Positions 15,157-22,874 of a DNA stretch of 23,996 nt are shown in pieces. The DNA lies in contig CAIVHI010000215.1 of the NCBI GenBank assembly GCA_903905685.1, positions 1 to 23,996 of the forward strand. Reading direction: 5' to 3'. The translations under genes and the position numbers were made by a program. A model generated the notes under the pieces. It was not told the DNA's origin, did no database searches, and worked only from the letters and a program-made list of their open reading frames with translations. Each line of letters begins with the position of its first letter. Within the stretch, counting starts at the first letter, position 1. The DNA comes from an uncultured Bacteroidota bacterium (lineage in GTDB: Bacteria; Bacteroidota; Bacteroidia; Chitinophagales; Chitinophagaceae).

Positions 15157-15188
15157 TTTGTGATTTAGATTCCGAGTTTTTAACTTTG
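15157..15188 (+). promoter_or_regulatory. Primary sigma-factor promoter for the receiver protein gene
   Basis: TTTG (15157-15160), a 20-base spacer, and TAACTTTG (15181-15188) fit both parts of the Bacteroidota consensus TTTG-N17-23-TAnnTTTG exactly. This is the best promoter in the window. Transcription would start near 15194 and give a leader of about 75 bases before the ATG at 15268. Confidence 0.7.
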
Positions 15189-15267
15189 ACGTTAACATTA
15201 ACTTCGACGCAACCTAATTCGAACGGATCCATATCCCGAAGCGTGCCGCGTTAAAAACCAAATTCGT

Positions 15268-15690
15268 ATGGAGCAACAGGAGGAAACTGCAAAATCATTT
15301 CGTTTTCAGCGAGTTATGGTGGTAGATGATTCTGCACCCGACAGGTTTATAGCCCGCAAGCTGTTGGGTAGGAACCAGATAGCGGCGGAAGTCACCCCCA
15401 TGGAATCGGGGGTTGACGCTTTAGCCTATATCAGGGCATTGGCCGGCGACCTTACGAAATTGCCACAAGTGATCTTTCTCGACATCCGGATGCCCATTAT
15501 GGACGGCTTCGAATTTTTGGAGCAATTTGAAGCCCTGCCTGAGGCAAATCGGGCCGGTATCACCATATTTATGCTCACCTCATCGGCATATGTGGAAGAC
15601 CGTAAGCGGGCCGAACTTTACAAATCGGTAAAAGGCTTCATCATCAAGCCCCTCACCGAAAAAACGCTCACTGATTTTCTGAACAAGTAG
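15268..15690 (+). CDS. Stand-alone response regulator receiver protein
   Basis: A 140-residue protein made of one CheY-like receiver domain with a short N-terminal extension and no output domain. All key residues are present: the acidic pair Asp20-Asp21 in MVVDDS, the phosphoacceptor Asp72 in FLDIRMP, Thr104 in MLTSS and Lys127 in IIKPL. It should be phosphorylated by a histidine kinase and act through protein contact, for example as a phosphorelay step or in motility or sensory control. The sequence around the phosphosite (IFLDIRMPIMDGFEFLEQF) is typical of single-domain receivers in this phylum. No histidine kinase is next to it; it is a single-gene unit with a strong promoter and a hairpin right after its stop. 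Confidence 0.92.
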   Translation: MEQQEETAKSFRFQRVMVVDDSAPDRFIARKLLGRNQIAAEVTPMESGVDALAYIRALAGDLTKLPQVIFLDIRMPIMDGFEFLEQFEALPEANRAGITIFMLTSSAYVEDRKRAELYKSVKGFIIKPLTEKTLTDFLNK

Positions 15691-15706
15691 GGCCTTCCCG
15701 GCCCTA
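15688..15706 (+). terminator. Possible hairpin terminator of the receiver gene
   Basis: TAGGGCC (15688-15694), loop TTCCC, GGCCCTA (15700-15706) is a perfect 7-bp hairpin that includes the stop codon and is followed by TTCTC. The thymine run is poor, so intrinsic termination is plausible but not strong. The remaining stretch to 15930 holds no gene or RNA that I can identify. Confidence 0.4.
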
Positions 15707-15930
15707 TTCTCGCTGAACATTTTGCCGCACACGGTCTAACTGACCTGCTTTGCATGTGCAACAACATACCAATGCCGGCTGCGAGTTGTTATAAAGTTCG
15801 GGTTTGAGGAGCTAGTGCCTACCGCATCCAACCCTTACGCCCCCGCCCGCATTGAATAACGACGCAGTAGGTGGGGTAGGTAGAAAGGATTGCGCTACAT
15901 CAATTGGGATGCACTACCCGTTTTGCCCAC

Positions 15931-15958
15931 AAAAAAAGCCGCCCCAATACGGAGCGGC
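15931..15958 (-). terminator. Intrinsic terminator of tig
   Basis: On the minus strand GCCGCTCC, loop GTATT, GGGGCGGC forms an 8-bp stem (one G-U pair) followed by seven thymines. It lies 24 bases after the tig stop codon and has all features of a factor-independent terminator. Confidence 0.85.
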
Positions 15959-15981
15959 CCAATTGTGTGGAAGTCGATTCA

Positions 15982-17355
15982 TTAATGGTGGTGGTGTGCA
16001 TCGTGTGCACTGCCCATCTTGAAGAATTCCGATTCTGAAATGCCTTTCTCCACAATCTCGAAGTCCGGCTCTATGGCATGGAACAAACGGGTGGCGAGCA
16101 TCCTGAAGTAGGTCTCGTTCATGGCCTTCTCATCTTTTTCAATTTTCGCCTTGTAGCTCTCCAGCCATGGCGCATCTTCAATGTCGGTGATGCCGAAGTA
16201 GCGCAATACGCCCGTCATGATTTCCGCAATCACCTCGTCACGAGTCACATACACATTATGCTTCACCATTAACTTGTCGGAGATGAGCTGCCAACGCAAT
16301 TGGTGCTCGAAGCCGGGATATTCCTGTTCCACCTGTTCGGGTGTTTTGTTGTTGTCCTTTCCTTCGCGCAAATAACGCTTCAAGAACGTTGTGGGCAACT
16401 CAATGGGGGTGGTATGCACCAGCATTTCGAATATTTCGTCGTGCATCCTTTCGCGGGCTATGCGGGCAAATTCGCGTTCCAGTTCCTCTGCGAGCATCGT
16501 GCGCAGTTCTTCTTCCGTTTGCACATTCCTTCCGGGGTATACCTTTTCGAACAGTTCGGCATTCATGGTAGCCAGAATCAACGTCACCGACTTTTCAATC
16601 ACCATCCGGTAATGGGTGGCTGTGTCGGCATTTTCTGTCTTCAAGATATTCTTCACCAGCGACTCCAAATCGGCACCCGAGCACAATGATTCGGGGTGGA
16701 ATATGACTTCATCAGCATTCTTTTTGCCTTGCAGCAGGGCCTTCAAAGGCTCGGGAACGTTGGCAATCAATTGGTCGTTTTCGACAGCCACTGACTCGTC
16801 GGCATGGTTGCCGTCGGCGTCGCAAGGCTGAATGGTGTAGTATACTTTATGGGTATCGGCGCCAATGGCTTCTTCAGCTTGCTCGGTACCGTATTGTTTG
16901 CAGATACGCTCAATTTCGTCGTTCACCAATTTCTCGTCTACAGCTATCTTGTAGCGCGTAATGGTTGCACGGTTGTCTACGGCGGGAATCGGGAATTCGG
17001 GCTTCAATCCGATTTCGAAATTGAATTCGTAAGTTTCGGGGGCGCTCATATTGAAATTCAGCCTTTGGTTGCCCAGCACCATAGGTTCTGCAAAAATCGA
17101 CACCTTGGCTGCCTTCAAGAAATCTTCCAATTCCTTGCCCGCCATGCGGATGATCTCGTCGGTGAACAACGACTGGCCATACATTTTGCGCACCATTCCT
17201 GCGGGAACCATGCCCTTCCGGAACCCAGGTATATTGGCCTTTTTAGCGTATTCCTTCAGGTTTTTTTCGAATGCAGGCAGGTAATCCTGCTTTTCCAATT
17301 TCACGATGACCTTGTCGTGGAGGGTGCCGATATTTTCGCGAGTAACCGTCGCCAT
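15982..17355 (-). CDS. tig: Trigger factor chaperone with His-rich C-terminus
   Basis: Ribosome-bound chaperone that meets nascent chains at the exit tunnel. The 457 residues show the N-terminal ribosome-docking domain with the signature IPGFRKGMVP (about 42-51; Gly44-Phe45-Arg46-Lys47) and a C-terminal helical chaperone domain (about 270-440). The middle part (about 150-250) does not show a clear FKBP-type peptidyl-prolyl isomerase signature, as is usual for this phylum's divergent forms. The chain ends in HDAHHHH, a natural histidine cluster that could bind Ni or Zn. A strong terminator lies after the gene, and a terminator-like hairpin with eight thymines lies in its 5' leader. Start: ATG at 17355 gives the normal MATVTRENIG N-terminus. 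Confidence 0.93.
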   Translation of the reverse strand: MATVTRENIGTLHDKVIVKLEKQDYLPAFEKNLKEYAKKANIPGFRKGMVPAGMVRKMYGQSLFTDEIIRMAGKELEDFLKAAKVSIFAEPMVLGNQRLNFNMSAPETYEFNFEIGLKPEFPIPAVDNRATITRYKIAVDEKLVNDEIERICKQYGTEQAEEAIGADTHKVYYTIQPCDADGNHADESVAVENDQLIANVPEPLKALLQGKKNADEVIFHPESLCSGADLESLVKNILKTENADTATHYRMVIEKSVTLILATMNAELFEKVYPGRNVQTEEELRTMLAEELEREFARIARERMHDEIFEMLVHTTPIELPTTFLKRYLREGKDNNKTPEQVEQEYPGFEHQLRWQLISDKLMVKHNVYVTRDEVIAEIMTGVLRYFGITDIEDAPWLESYKAKIEKDEKAMNETYFRMLATRLFHAIEPDFEIVEKGISESEFFKMGSAHDAHHHH

Positions 17356-17375
17356 GTTGATAGATTGTTTTTAAT

Positions 17376-17411
17376 AAAAAAAACAGCCGCACAAGAAAGG
17401 TGTACCGGCTG
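17376..17411 (-). terminator. Terminator-like hairpin in the tig leader (possible attenuator)
   Basis: On the minus strand CAGCCG (17411-17406) pairs with CGGCTG (17389-17384), extended by CAC/GTG across a 3-base bulge with a 7-base loop, and is followed directly by eight thymines (17383-17376). The tig ATG is 20 bases further on. There is no minus-strand gene upstream for it to terminate, so it most likely sits in the tig leader. Confidence 0.5.
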
Positions 17412-17430
17412 AAAATGAAATTTGAGCCGG

Positions 17431-17438
17431 CAAAGATA
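17431..17438 (-). promoter_or_regulatory. Candidate -7 promoter box for tig
   Basis: TATCTTTG on the minus strand is an exact TAnnTTTG match and would place the transcription start near 17425, giving a leader of about 70 bases that contains the hairpin at 17376-17411. The nearest upstream TTTG is 29 bases away, too far for a normal -33 element. Confidence 0.4.
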
Positions 17439-17566
17439 CTGTTTGGCGGCTTTATTTTTACCCGAGACAAATATTTTTAGTACGAAGGCGAGAAAAGGTG
17501 GGCGACCCGTTGGGTATTATTCGATTTATGGAAAATAAACATGGCAATCCAAACGTTATTTCCCAA

Positions 17567-17574
17567 TACCTTTG
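17567..17574 (+). promoter_or_regulatory. Candidate -7 box for the GT-C-like membrane protein gene
   Basis: TACCTTTG is an exact TAnnTTTG match ending 12 bases before the TTG taken as start of the downstream gene. It would leave a leader of about 6-7 bases. No clear -33 element. It supports a start close to 17587 rather than far downstream. Confidence 0.35.
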
Positions 17575-17586
17575 TAGGCTCACAAT

Positions 17587-19290
17587 TTGCACCCACTGCG
17601 CCCAATAACGAAGTCAATCCATTCCTTACGCCACCTCCTTGGCAACCCCTACCTGTTTTGGGCGGGCTTGTGGATGTTGGTTTTCGGCCTGTATCTTCCC
17701 GCAGCGAAAGCAGGCTTCGTAGCCGACTTCACGGGCTGGCTCGAGGAGGTGAGGCGATGCTCGTTCCTTGATTTCGTAAACCGAACGGGTTTCCACGGCC
17801 GTAGCCTTTACCAATTTACACAAGCCTGCACTTGGCTGATTTACCAAGCATTAGGAGTGAATGCATGGGGTTGGCACTTGGTGTTCATCACCCTGCATGT
17901 CATGAACTGTGCATTGGTGTATAGGCTTCTCCAACACCTTTTGCGCTTCTTTGGGGTTCAAGGGTCAAAGTCCCTGCCCTATATGGGGCTCGTCTTGTGG
18001 TCCATCTCCCCCTACTTGTCCGAGACCATCGTTTGGGAGCCGTCGTTCCACTACTTATTGGGGTTGTTGTTGTTGCTTTCGGTATTGAATTGCGTTGGTC
18101 GGTATGTCTCGACGGGCAAAAACAGGTACATGTTGTTGGGAGGCATCATTTACTTGTTTTCGTGTTTCTCCATCGAGATTTTCTACATCACGCCATGGTT
18201 GGTCTTGGCGTGGGTGGTAGTGGGCGGACCTATGTTTGCAAGGCCCGGCACTTCCCGGCGCATCATGCTTGGTTTTTTTGTGCCGCAGGTGCTGATGTTC
18301 GTAGGGCACTTGCTGCTGTATCGCGCGGTGTATGGCGGCTGGGTGGCCCATATTGCCGACGACGTAGCCAAGGATGCCCTCTTTTCGGGTATGGGCAAAC
18401 CTATCAAATACCTGCTCAATTTGGCTTTTTTGGCTAGGTTCCTACCCGAGCATATCCGCTTCAAAGTGTATGCCTTTTGCGACAATGGCATCGTCATAGC
18501 CGTATGTTATGGGCTGCTCGCGGCCATGGCATTTGGACTGGTGAGACGTATGCGCCATTTGGCCAACCCTACAAGGCTTGCCCTCTTGCTTGGCTTGTGG
18601 ACGCTGTTTTGCTTGGCGCTGCTCGTGCCGCTTTGGTTTGATCGAGACCTTTATGTCGTTTACGACCGCTACGTATATTTCGCGGCCGCATTTTTCTACC
18701 CTTTACTGGCCTTGGGGCTGGCATCATGCCCCAAAAAAATACGGTGCCTCGTGTTGGTGGTGTTTATTGGAGTCAACCTGCGGTTTACGGTTTTGGTGAG
18801 CCGGTACTGGGGCAAGTCGGAGCGGGTGGTTGCCGGCCTTTTGGACAGCCTGCCACCCGACGATGGACGCATTGTGCTCCTACTCAACCTGCCCCAATGC
18901 CTCAACGGTGTGCCCATGATTGGTGCTGAAAACGAAGGCGAGTTTAAATTGATGCACGACCTACTGCGGCCTCGGTCGAAGTCGGGAAAGGTTTACGACG
19001 TATTGGCCTACAACATGATGACTCCGCAGGACGGGGCGCACGTAAAAGTGCTGAACGATAGCACCTTGGTGGTGACTTTGAACCAGTGGGGAAGCTGGTG
19101 GTGGTTTGCGGGCCGTGGGGCGGTAGCCTATGAAAATGACTGCTACAAAGTGGAATTGCTGGAACATGGCGATACCGGCGGGGCCTACATACTTACCCTC
19201 AAACGGCCGTCGGAGCAGTTTGAAGTGCTTTTTCAGGAAGGGGCGGCATGGAAAGAGGTTTGTTTCGGATGGGAATTTGAGCAGTATTGA
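17587..19290 (+). CDS. Large polytopic membrane protein, GT-C glycosyltransferase-like
   Basis: A 567-residue protein with about ten to eleven membrane helices in residues 20-410 and a soluble C-terminal part of about 150 residues. The N-terminal layout fits GT-C glycosyltransferases, which use polyprenyl-phosphate sugars on the outer face of the membrane: a first helix (YLFWAGLWMLVFGLYL) followed by an acidic loop FVADFTGWLEE, then GVNAWGWHLVFITLHVMNC and a SPYLSETIVWEPSFHYLLGLL segment that resembles the TMTC/PMT-type motif. Substrate and product are unknown. The frame opens after a stop at 17575, and the first usable start is TTG at 17587; the next ATG (17674) would cut into the first helix. 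It stands alone, with 258 bases before the ferredoxin gene. Assignment to GT-C is by layout only. Confidence 0.7.
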   Translation: MHPLRPITKSIHSLRHLLGNPYLFWAGLWMLVFGLYLPAAKAGFVADFTGWLEEVRRCSFLDFVNRTGFHGRSLYQFTQACTWLIYQALGVNAWGWHLVFITLHVMNCALVYRLLQHLLRFFGVQGSKSLPYMGLVLWSISPYLSETIVWEPSFHYLLGLLLLLSVLNCVGRYVSTGKNRYMLLGGIIYLFSCFSIEIFYITPWLVLAWVVVGGPMFARPGTSRRIMLGFFVPQVLMFVGHLLLYRAVYGGWVAHIADDVAKDALFSGMGKPIKYLLNLAFLARFLPEHIRFKVYAFCDNGIVIAVCYGLLAAMAFGLVRRMRHLANPTRLALLLGLWTLFCLALLVPLWFDRDLYVVYDRYVYFAAAFFYPLLALGLASCPKKIRCLVLVVFIGVNLRFTVLVSRYWGKSERVVAGLLDSLPPDDGRIVLLLNLPQCLNGVPMIGAENEGEFKLMHDLLRPRSKSGKVYDVLAYNMMTPQDGAHVKVLNDSTLVVTLNQWGSWWWFAGRGAVAYENDCYKVELLEHGDTGGAYILTLKRPSEQFEVLFQEGAAWKEVCFGWEFEQY

Positions 19291-19548
19291 TGAAAGTGTC
19301 GCTGCCGTAAAGGCAGCCGAGGATTGGTATAAAATCCGTTCCGAAAAATAAAGTTACTCTATTATTTCGTTTCAAAATTCTATATTGCAGTCTGATTATC
19401 GGGTGCATTTACATGCCTCTCCGTGCTCCGGCAAAAAGGCCAAATTGGAGTATGACCTGCATCACCGGCCCCGTTGACCGCCGTCATCGACCAGACTTTG
19501 AAAAACAAATTCTTTTACATCTCAATATCATACTTAAAAAATTAAACT

Positions 19549-19896
19549 ATGGCGATTAAAATCACGGAAGATTGTATCAATTGCGGTGCCTGTGAACCCG
19601 AATGCCCCAATGGCGCGATATATGCCGGCGGAGACGAATGGCGTTTCTCGGACAAAACCACAGTAAAAGGGGCATTTACGTCCAAAAGCGGAATCACGGG
19701 TGACGGCGACGATGGCCACGAAGCCATATCGGGCGATTTCTACTACATCGTGACCGACAAATGCACGGAGTGTGTAGGCTTCCACGACGAACCCCAGTGC
19801 GCTTCGGTTTGTCCGGTAGACTGCTGCCTCCACGACGAAGACAACGTTGAAACCAAGGACGAACTGATTGGGAAGAAGGAAATGCTTCATGCATAG
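19549..19896 (+). CDS. 2[4Fe-4S] ferredoxin
   Basis: A 115-residue bacterial ferredoxin with two cluster motifs: C-I-N-C-G-A-C-x3-C-P at Cys9, 12, 15, 19 and C-T-E-C-x8-C-A-S-V-C-P at Cys72, 75, 84, 88. The long insertion between motifs and the 8-residue loop in the second motif are typical of the YfhL/Alvin-type ferredoxins with low-potential clusters. It transfers single electrons and, lying 32 bases before a 2-oxoacid:ferredoxin oxidoreductase, is the natural acceptor of that enzyme. Start at ATG after an AT-rich leader. In the 258 bases before it (19291-19548) I see a short 6-bp hairpin near 19302-19318 and no convincing promoter. Confidence 0.93.
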   Translation: MAIKITEDCINCGACEPECPNGAIYAGGDEWRFSDKTTVKGAFTSKSGITGDGDDGHEAISGDFYYIVTDKCTECVGFHDEPQCASVCPVDCCLHDEDNVETKDELIGKKEMLHA

Positions 19897-19928
19897 TGGC
19901 GAGTTGCTTTAACCATACACAAACAATT

Positions 19929-21806
19929 ATGGAACAAACATTGGATAACAAAGTGGGCAGCAATGCCCAATTGATTGATGCCGAAAGCATCGTCATCCGT
20001 TTCTCGGGAGACTCCGGCGACGGTATGCAGCTTACGGGAATGCAGTTTACAGATACGGCGGCACTGTTGGGCAACGACCTTGCCACATTCCCAGATTATC
20101 CCGCCGAGATTCGCGCCCCTGTGGGCACAACGGCCGGCGTGTCGGGCTTCCAAGTACACTTCGGCAGCCGCGAAATATACACTCCAGGCGACCAATTCGA
20201 CGTATTGGTAGCCATGAACTCGGCCGCATTGAAGGTTGACCTTCCCCGCCTGAAAAAAGGTGGCGTCATCATCACCAACATTGCCGGCTTCGATAAAAAG
20301 AACCTCAACCTCGCCGGATACCCCGATGGCGTGAACCCCCTCAACGACGGCTCCCTCGAAAACTACATCGTCCACAAACTGGACGTTACCAAGCTCACCA
20401 AGGAATGCCTTTCCGACTCCGGCCTCGGCATGAAGGAAATAGAGCGCTCCAAGAACATGTTCGTTCTCGGCCTCCTCTTTTGGATGTTCGATGAAACCAT
20501 GGAGTATACCATCACCTTCATCAACGAAAAATTCGGTAAGAAACCCGAAATAGCCGCTGCCAACATCAAAGCACTGAAGGCCGGTTGGAACTTCGGCGAC
20601 CATACCGAAATCTTCACCACCCGCTACAAAGTATCTGCCGCATCGTTGCCTAAGGGCGAATACCGTAACATTACCGGTAACCATGCCACGGCAATCGGGC
20701 TCGTTGCCGCCTCGGAAATGACGCAACTGCCGCTGTTCTTGGGCTCATACCCCATCACGCCGGCATCCGACATCCTGCACGACCTGTCTAAATACAAAAC
20801 CAGCAATGTGCGCACCTTCCAAGCTGAGGACGAAATCGCCGCGATATGCGGTGCCATCGGCGCATCTTACACGGGTAGCTTGGGCGTAACCACTACGTCG
20901 GGTCCGGGTATGGCATTGAAGACCGAAGCCATAGGCTTGGCCACCATGCTTGAAATTCCGCTGGTCATCATCGACGTTCAACGCGGCGGCCCCTCAACGG
21001 GCCTCCCCACCAAGACCGAACAAAGCGACTTGCTCATGGCCATGTACAGCCGCCACGGCGAATCGCCCTTGCCGGTCATCGCGGCTTCCTCACCATCAGA
21101 CTGTTTCCAAACGGTGTACGAAGCCTGCCGCATCGCGATAGAGCACATGACTCCGGTCATCTTCCTCAGCGATGGCTACATAGCCAACGGCTCCGAGCCT
21201 TGGCGCTTCCCTGTAGCTGCCGACCTCCCCAAAATCAATGTATCGTTCCTCACCGAAGCCAACGGCCCCGACGGCTCCTTGCTCCCCTACAAGCGCAACG
21301 ACCTGTTGGTGCGTCCATGGATCAAGCCCGGCACCGAAGGACTGATGCACCGCATTGGCGGTTTGGAAAAGCAGAACGAAACCGGGAACGTGTCTTACGA
21401 TGCCAAGAACCACGAAATCATGACCCATTTGAGGGCCGAGAAAGTGGAGAAAATAGCAGAAACCATTCCACCCATCACCGTTGACTCCGGTAAAGACTCG
21501 GGCAAGTTGTTGGTATTGGGTTGGGGTTCCACGGCAGGGGCCATCAAAACGGCCGTGCGCGAGTGCATTGGGCTGGGCTACGACGTATCGCACGTGCATT
21601 TGCGCCACATCAACCCGTTCCCCAAGAATCTGGGCGAAGTGCTGGGCAAATTCGATACTGTGCTGATTCCCGAAATGAACACCGGCCAGTTGTTGAAACT
21701 CATCCGTGCCAAGTACCTGATTCCCGCCATCGGCCTCTCCAAAGTACAAGGCCAACCGTACACCACTATCGAACTGAAAGAAAAAATTCTCGAAATACTT
21801 AAATAG
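19929..21806 (+). CDS. korA: 2-oxoacid:ferredoxin oxidoreductase, fused gamma-alpha subunit
   Basis: A 625-residue subunit that joins the gamma domain (about 1-200, starting with VIRFSGDSGDGMQLTG) to the alpha domain (about 230-600). With the beta subunit it oxidatively decarboxylates a 2-oxoacid with CoA to an acyl-CoA, passing two electrons to ferredoxin. Seen directly: SYPITPAS around Tyr274, the conserved loop that contacts the 2-oxoacid, FQAEDEIAAICGAIGAS and TTTSGPGMALKTEAIG. The overall pattern is that of the 2-oxoglutarate (Kor) branch, though pyruvate or branched-chain acids cannot be excluded. ATG at 19929 was preferred over GTG at 19896, which overlaps the ferredoxin stop and adds eleven unrelated residues. 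The beta gene follows after 8 bases. Confidence 0.93.
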   Translation: MEQTLDNKVGSNAQLIDAESIVIRFSGDSGDGMQLTGMQFTDTAALLGNDLATFPDYPAEIRAPVGTTAGVSGFQVHFGSREIYTPGDQFDVLVAMNSAALKVDLPRLKKGGVIITNIAGFDKKNLNLAGYPDGVNPLNDGSLENYIVHKLDVTKLTKECLSDSGLGMKEIERSKNMFVLGLLFWMFDETMEYTITFINEKFGKKPEIAAANIKALKAGWNFGDHTEIFTTRYKVSAASLPKGEYRNITGNHATAIGLVAASEMTQLPLFLGSYPITPASDILHDLSKYKTSNVRTFQAEDEIAAICGAIGASYTGSLGVTTTSGPGMALKTEAIGLATMLEIPLVIIDVQRGGPSTGLPTKTEQSDLLMAMYSRHGESPLPVIAASSPSDCFQTVYEACRIAIEHMTPVIFLSDGYIANGSEPWRFPVAADLPKINVSFLTEANGPDGSLLPYKRNDLLVRPWIKPGTEGLMHRIGGLEKQNETGNVSYDAKNHEIMTHLRAEKVEKIAETIPPITVDSGKDSGKLLVLGWGSTAGAIKTAVRECIGLGYDVSHVHLRHINPFPKNLGEVLGKFDTVLIPEMNTGQLLKLIRAKYLIPAIGLSKVQGQPYTTIELKEKILEILK

Positions 21807-21814
21807 CTAACGAT

Positions 21815-22855
21815 ATGACTACTGCGGCAGATCAATCTATGCCCAAACTTACGGCCAAGGATTTCGCCTCCACTCAGGAAGTGAAATGGTGTCCCGGGTG
21901 CGGCGACTATTCCATATTGAAACAGGTTCAAACGGTATTCCCCGATTTGGGCATCCCCAAAGAAGATATCGTATTCATCTCCGGTATCGGCTGTGCGGCC
22001 CGCTTCACCTACTACATGGACACCTATGGTATGCACAGCATACACGGGCGGGCGGCAGCCATTGCATCGGGCGTGAAGATTTCCAACCCCGAGCTCAGCG
22101 TATGGCTGGTATCGGGCGATGGCGACGCCTTCTCCATTGGCGGCAACCACTTCATCCACCTCATGCGCAAAAACTTCGACATGAATTATCTGGTGTTCAA
22201 CAACCAGATATACGGTCTCACGAAGGGGCAGTACTCCCCCACGTCGGAGAAAGGCAAGGTGGCCAAGTCTACCCCCTTCGGCTCGGTTGAAGAACCCTTC
22301 AACCCGACCGAACTTGCATTGGGTGCAAAGTCGAGCTTTGTGGCACGCACCATGGATCGCGACCCCAAGCATCTGCAAGCCATGCTGAAACGCGCCCACG
22401 AACACAAGGGCACGTCCTTCGTGGAAATCTACCAAAACTGTGCCGTGTTCAACGACGGCGCCTTCTTCTCGTTCTCCGACAAAGAGACCAAGAAAGAAAC
22501 GGCCATCTTCCTGGAGCACGGCAAGCCCTTGATTTTCGGCGACAACAACGATAAAGGCATCCGGCTAGACGGCTTGAAGCCCGTCATTGTAGACCTCAAC
22601 ACCAGCGGTCTCTCCGCCAATGATATGTGGATTCACGACGAGAAAGACAAAACCAAGGCGCACATTATCGGCAGTTTCTTCGATAGTGCGTTTGAAGGCG
22701 GCCACTTCCCCCGTCCGTTCGGCGTCATCTACACCGAAGACCGCCCTACTTTCGAAGACGGCCTGCACAACCAAATCCAAGAACTGATAGCCCGCAAAGG
22801 CAAGCCCGCCCTCGACAAAATCCTGTCGGGCGACAAGACTTGGACGATTCTGTAA
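21815..22855 (+). CDS. korB: 2-oxoacid:ferredoxin oxidoreductase, beta subunit
   Basis: A 346-residue subunit that binds thiamine diphosphate and one [4Fe-4S] cluster. Seen directly: cluster cysteines Cys26 and Cys29 (KWCPGCGDYSIL), Cys60 (GIGCAARF) and Cys209 (YQNCAVFND), and the thiamine diphosphate/Mg motif GDGDAFSIGGNH (from 101) closed by FNNQIYGLTKGQYSPTS. There is no extra ferredoxin domain, so electrons leave to the separate ferredoxin encoded upstream. It begins 8 bases after the alpha gene; ferredoxin, alpha and beta form one operon. A 14-bp hairpin lies 20 bases after the stop. In an aerobic member of this phylum the enzyme could act in the citric acid cycle or reductive carboxylation. 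Confidence 0.94.
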   Translation: MTTAADQSMPKLTAKDFASTQEVKWCPGCGDYSILKQVQTVFPDLGIPKEDIVFISGIGCAARFTYYMDTYGMHSIHGRAAAIASGVKISNPELSVWLVSGDGDAFSIGGNHFIHLMRKNFDMNYLVFNNQIYGLTKGQYSPTSEKGKVAKSTPFGSVEEPFNPTELALGAKSSFVARTMDRDPKHLQAMLKRAHEHKGTSFVEIYQNCAVFNDGAFFSFSDKETKKETAIFLEHGKPLIFGDNNDKGIRLDGLKPVIVDLNTSGLSANDMWIHDEKDKTKAHIIGSFFDSAFEGGHFPRPFGVIYTEDRPTFEDGLHNQIQELIARKGKPALDKILSGDKTWTIL

Positions 22856-22874
22856 GGCTTTAGACTATTTCATG

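Noticed and set aside
15707..15930. Possible small RNA or tRNA in the receiver-tig gap
   Set aside because: A GTTCGGG-like stretch near 15795 recalls a T-loop, but no acceptor stem or CCA-like end can be built.
17541..17771. 76-codon frame at the 5' end of the GT-C-like gene
   Set aside because: It runs out of frame through the first helix region and shows no features; considered as a possible frameshifted N-terminus but the main frame already has a full first helix.
19302..19318. GCTGCC-GTAAA-GGCAGC hairpin after the GT-C-like gene as a terminator
   Set aside because: Only six pairs and no thymine run after it on the plus strand; left as a minor hairpin.
19896..19928. GTG start for korA at 19896
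   Set aside because: It overlaps the ferredoxin stop and adds residues unlike the family; the ATG at 19929 is natural.
19887..20726. 279-codon open frame opposite korA, and a similar 313-codon one opposite korB (21578-22519)
   Set aside because: Both lie fully across well-supported korA/korB motifs and look like antisense of their codon pattern.
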